Positions 5,464-5,713 of a DNA stretch of 5,713 bases are shown piece by piece. How positions within the stretch are numbered: position 1 is the stretch's first letter; every line of letters starts with the position of its first letter. The notes beneath the pieces are model-generated. The model saw only the letters and a list, made by a program, of their open reading frames with translations. It did not search any database and was not told the origin of the DNA. Where the stretch lies: positions 1-5,713 of the forward strand of contig JAQUNS010000051.1 of the NCBI GenBank assembly GCA_028717465.1. The letters run 5' to 3'. Source of the DNA: Candidatus Omnitrophota bacterium. GTDB lineage: Bacteria > Omnitrophota > Gorgyraeia > Kaelpiales > Kaelpiaceae. A program made the translations under genes and the position numbers.

Positions 5464-5713
5464 ATGCCTACATATGAATATGAGTGCAGTAAATGCGGTT
5501 TTAAGTTTGAAAGATTTCAATCTATGAGCGATAAACCAGTGGCCAAATGCCCTGAGTGCAGCGGCAAAGTAAAAAGGCTTATAGGCAAGGGCTCGGGTAT
5601 AATATTTAAAGGCAGCGGGTTTTATGCTACTGATCATAAAAAACAGCATAACCCTTCTTGTCCTGCTAAAGGTGGCTCTTGTCCTAATTCGGCTTGCTCA
5701 AACGGCGCCAAAG
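5464..5713 (+). CDS. FmdB-family zinc-ribbon protein (3'-truncated by the window edge)
   Basis: This is a small protein of the FmdB/CxxC_CxxC_SSSS family, named after a putative regulator of formamidase/amidase genes. Its general role is not established. The N-terminus MPTYEYECSKCG carries Cys8 and Cys11, and KCPEC carries Cys29 and Cys32, so four cysteines form a zinc ribbon. The family's IGKGSGIIFKGSGFYATD segment follows at 40-57. After this comes a tail with three more cysteines (66, 73, 78) that runs off the window at residue 83. A strong ribosome binding site overlapping the def stop sets the start and suggests coupled expression with def. Whether the extra cysteines bind metal cannot be judged without the end of the gene. 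Confidence 0.93.
   Translation, partial: MPTYEYECSKCGFKFERFQSMSDKPVAKCPECSGKVKRLIGKGSGIIFKGSGFYATDHKKQHNPSCPAKGGSCPNSACSNGAK

Overview
The window shows compact bacterial DNA, leaning AT-rich by eye, with every gene on the + strand. An Rnf electron-transport operon fills the first 3.3 kb. It is followed by a fumarylacetoacetate hydrolase (FAH)-family enzyme, a short repeat-rich intergenic module with a REP-associated-type (RAYT) transposase, and the start of a peptide deformylase/FmdB pair. Rnf, an acylpyruvase-type enzyme and a RAYT together suggest an anaerobic or fermentative bacterium. The codon use and the style of the RAYT and FmdB proteins recall uncultivated lineages such as Omnitrophota. 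That placement is an impression, not a demonstrated assignment.

Positions 1-3307 carry rnfC (its 5' end lies outside the window), rnfD, rnfG, rnfE and rnfA. Each junction is either a 1-nt gap or an ATGA start/stop overlap, so this is one transcript with tight translational coupling. Together these genes encode most of the membrane complex that passes electrons between NADH and ferredoxin while moving Na+ or H+. RnfC carries two 4Fe-4S motifs. RnfD and RnfG each carry a predicted covalent-FMN threonine. RnfE and RnfA each carry the cysteines expected to hold the intramembrane 2Fe-2S cluster. No rnfB lies downstream of rnfA, so the order may be B-C-D-G-E-A with rnfB before the window.

At 3314-4069, only 6 nt after rnfA, is an FAHD1-like member of the FAH superfamily with all expected metal-binding and catalytic residues. 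It is probably the last gene of the rnf transcript.

Positions 4058-4255 hold the most unusual DNA of the window. Two near-identical hairpin repeats in direct orientation are enclosed by a C-rich arm, which overlaps the end of the FAH gene, and a G-rich arm of matching inverted sequence. Immediately after comes an intact HUH/Y1 transposase gene of the RAYT type (4256-4963). RAYTs act on REP palindromes, so this looks like a REP/RAYT pair in which the repeats do not resemble the textbook gamma-proteobacterial REP.

Positions 4964-5713 contain a plausible promoter, peptide deformylase (def) and the beginning of an FmdB-family zinc-ribbon gene. The FmdB ribosome binding site overlaps the def stop codon. 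These look like housekeeping genes transcribed independently of the rnf operon.
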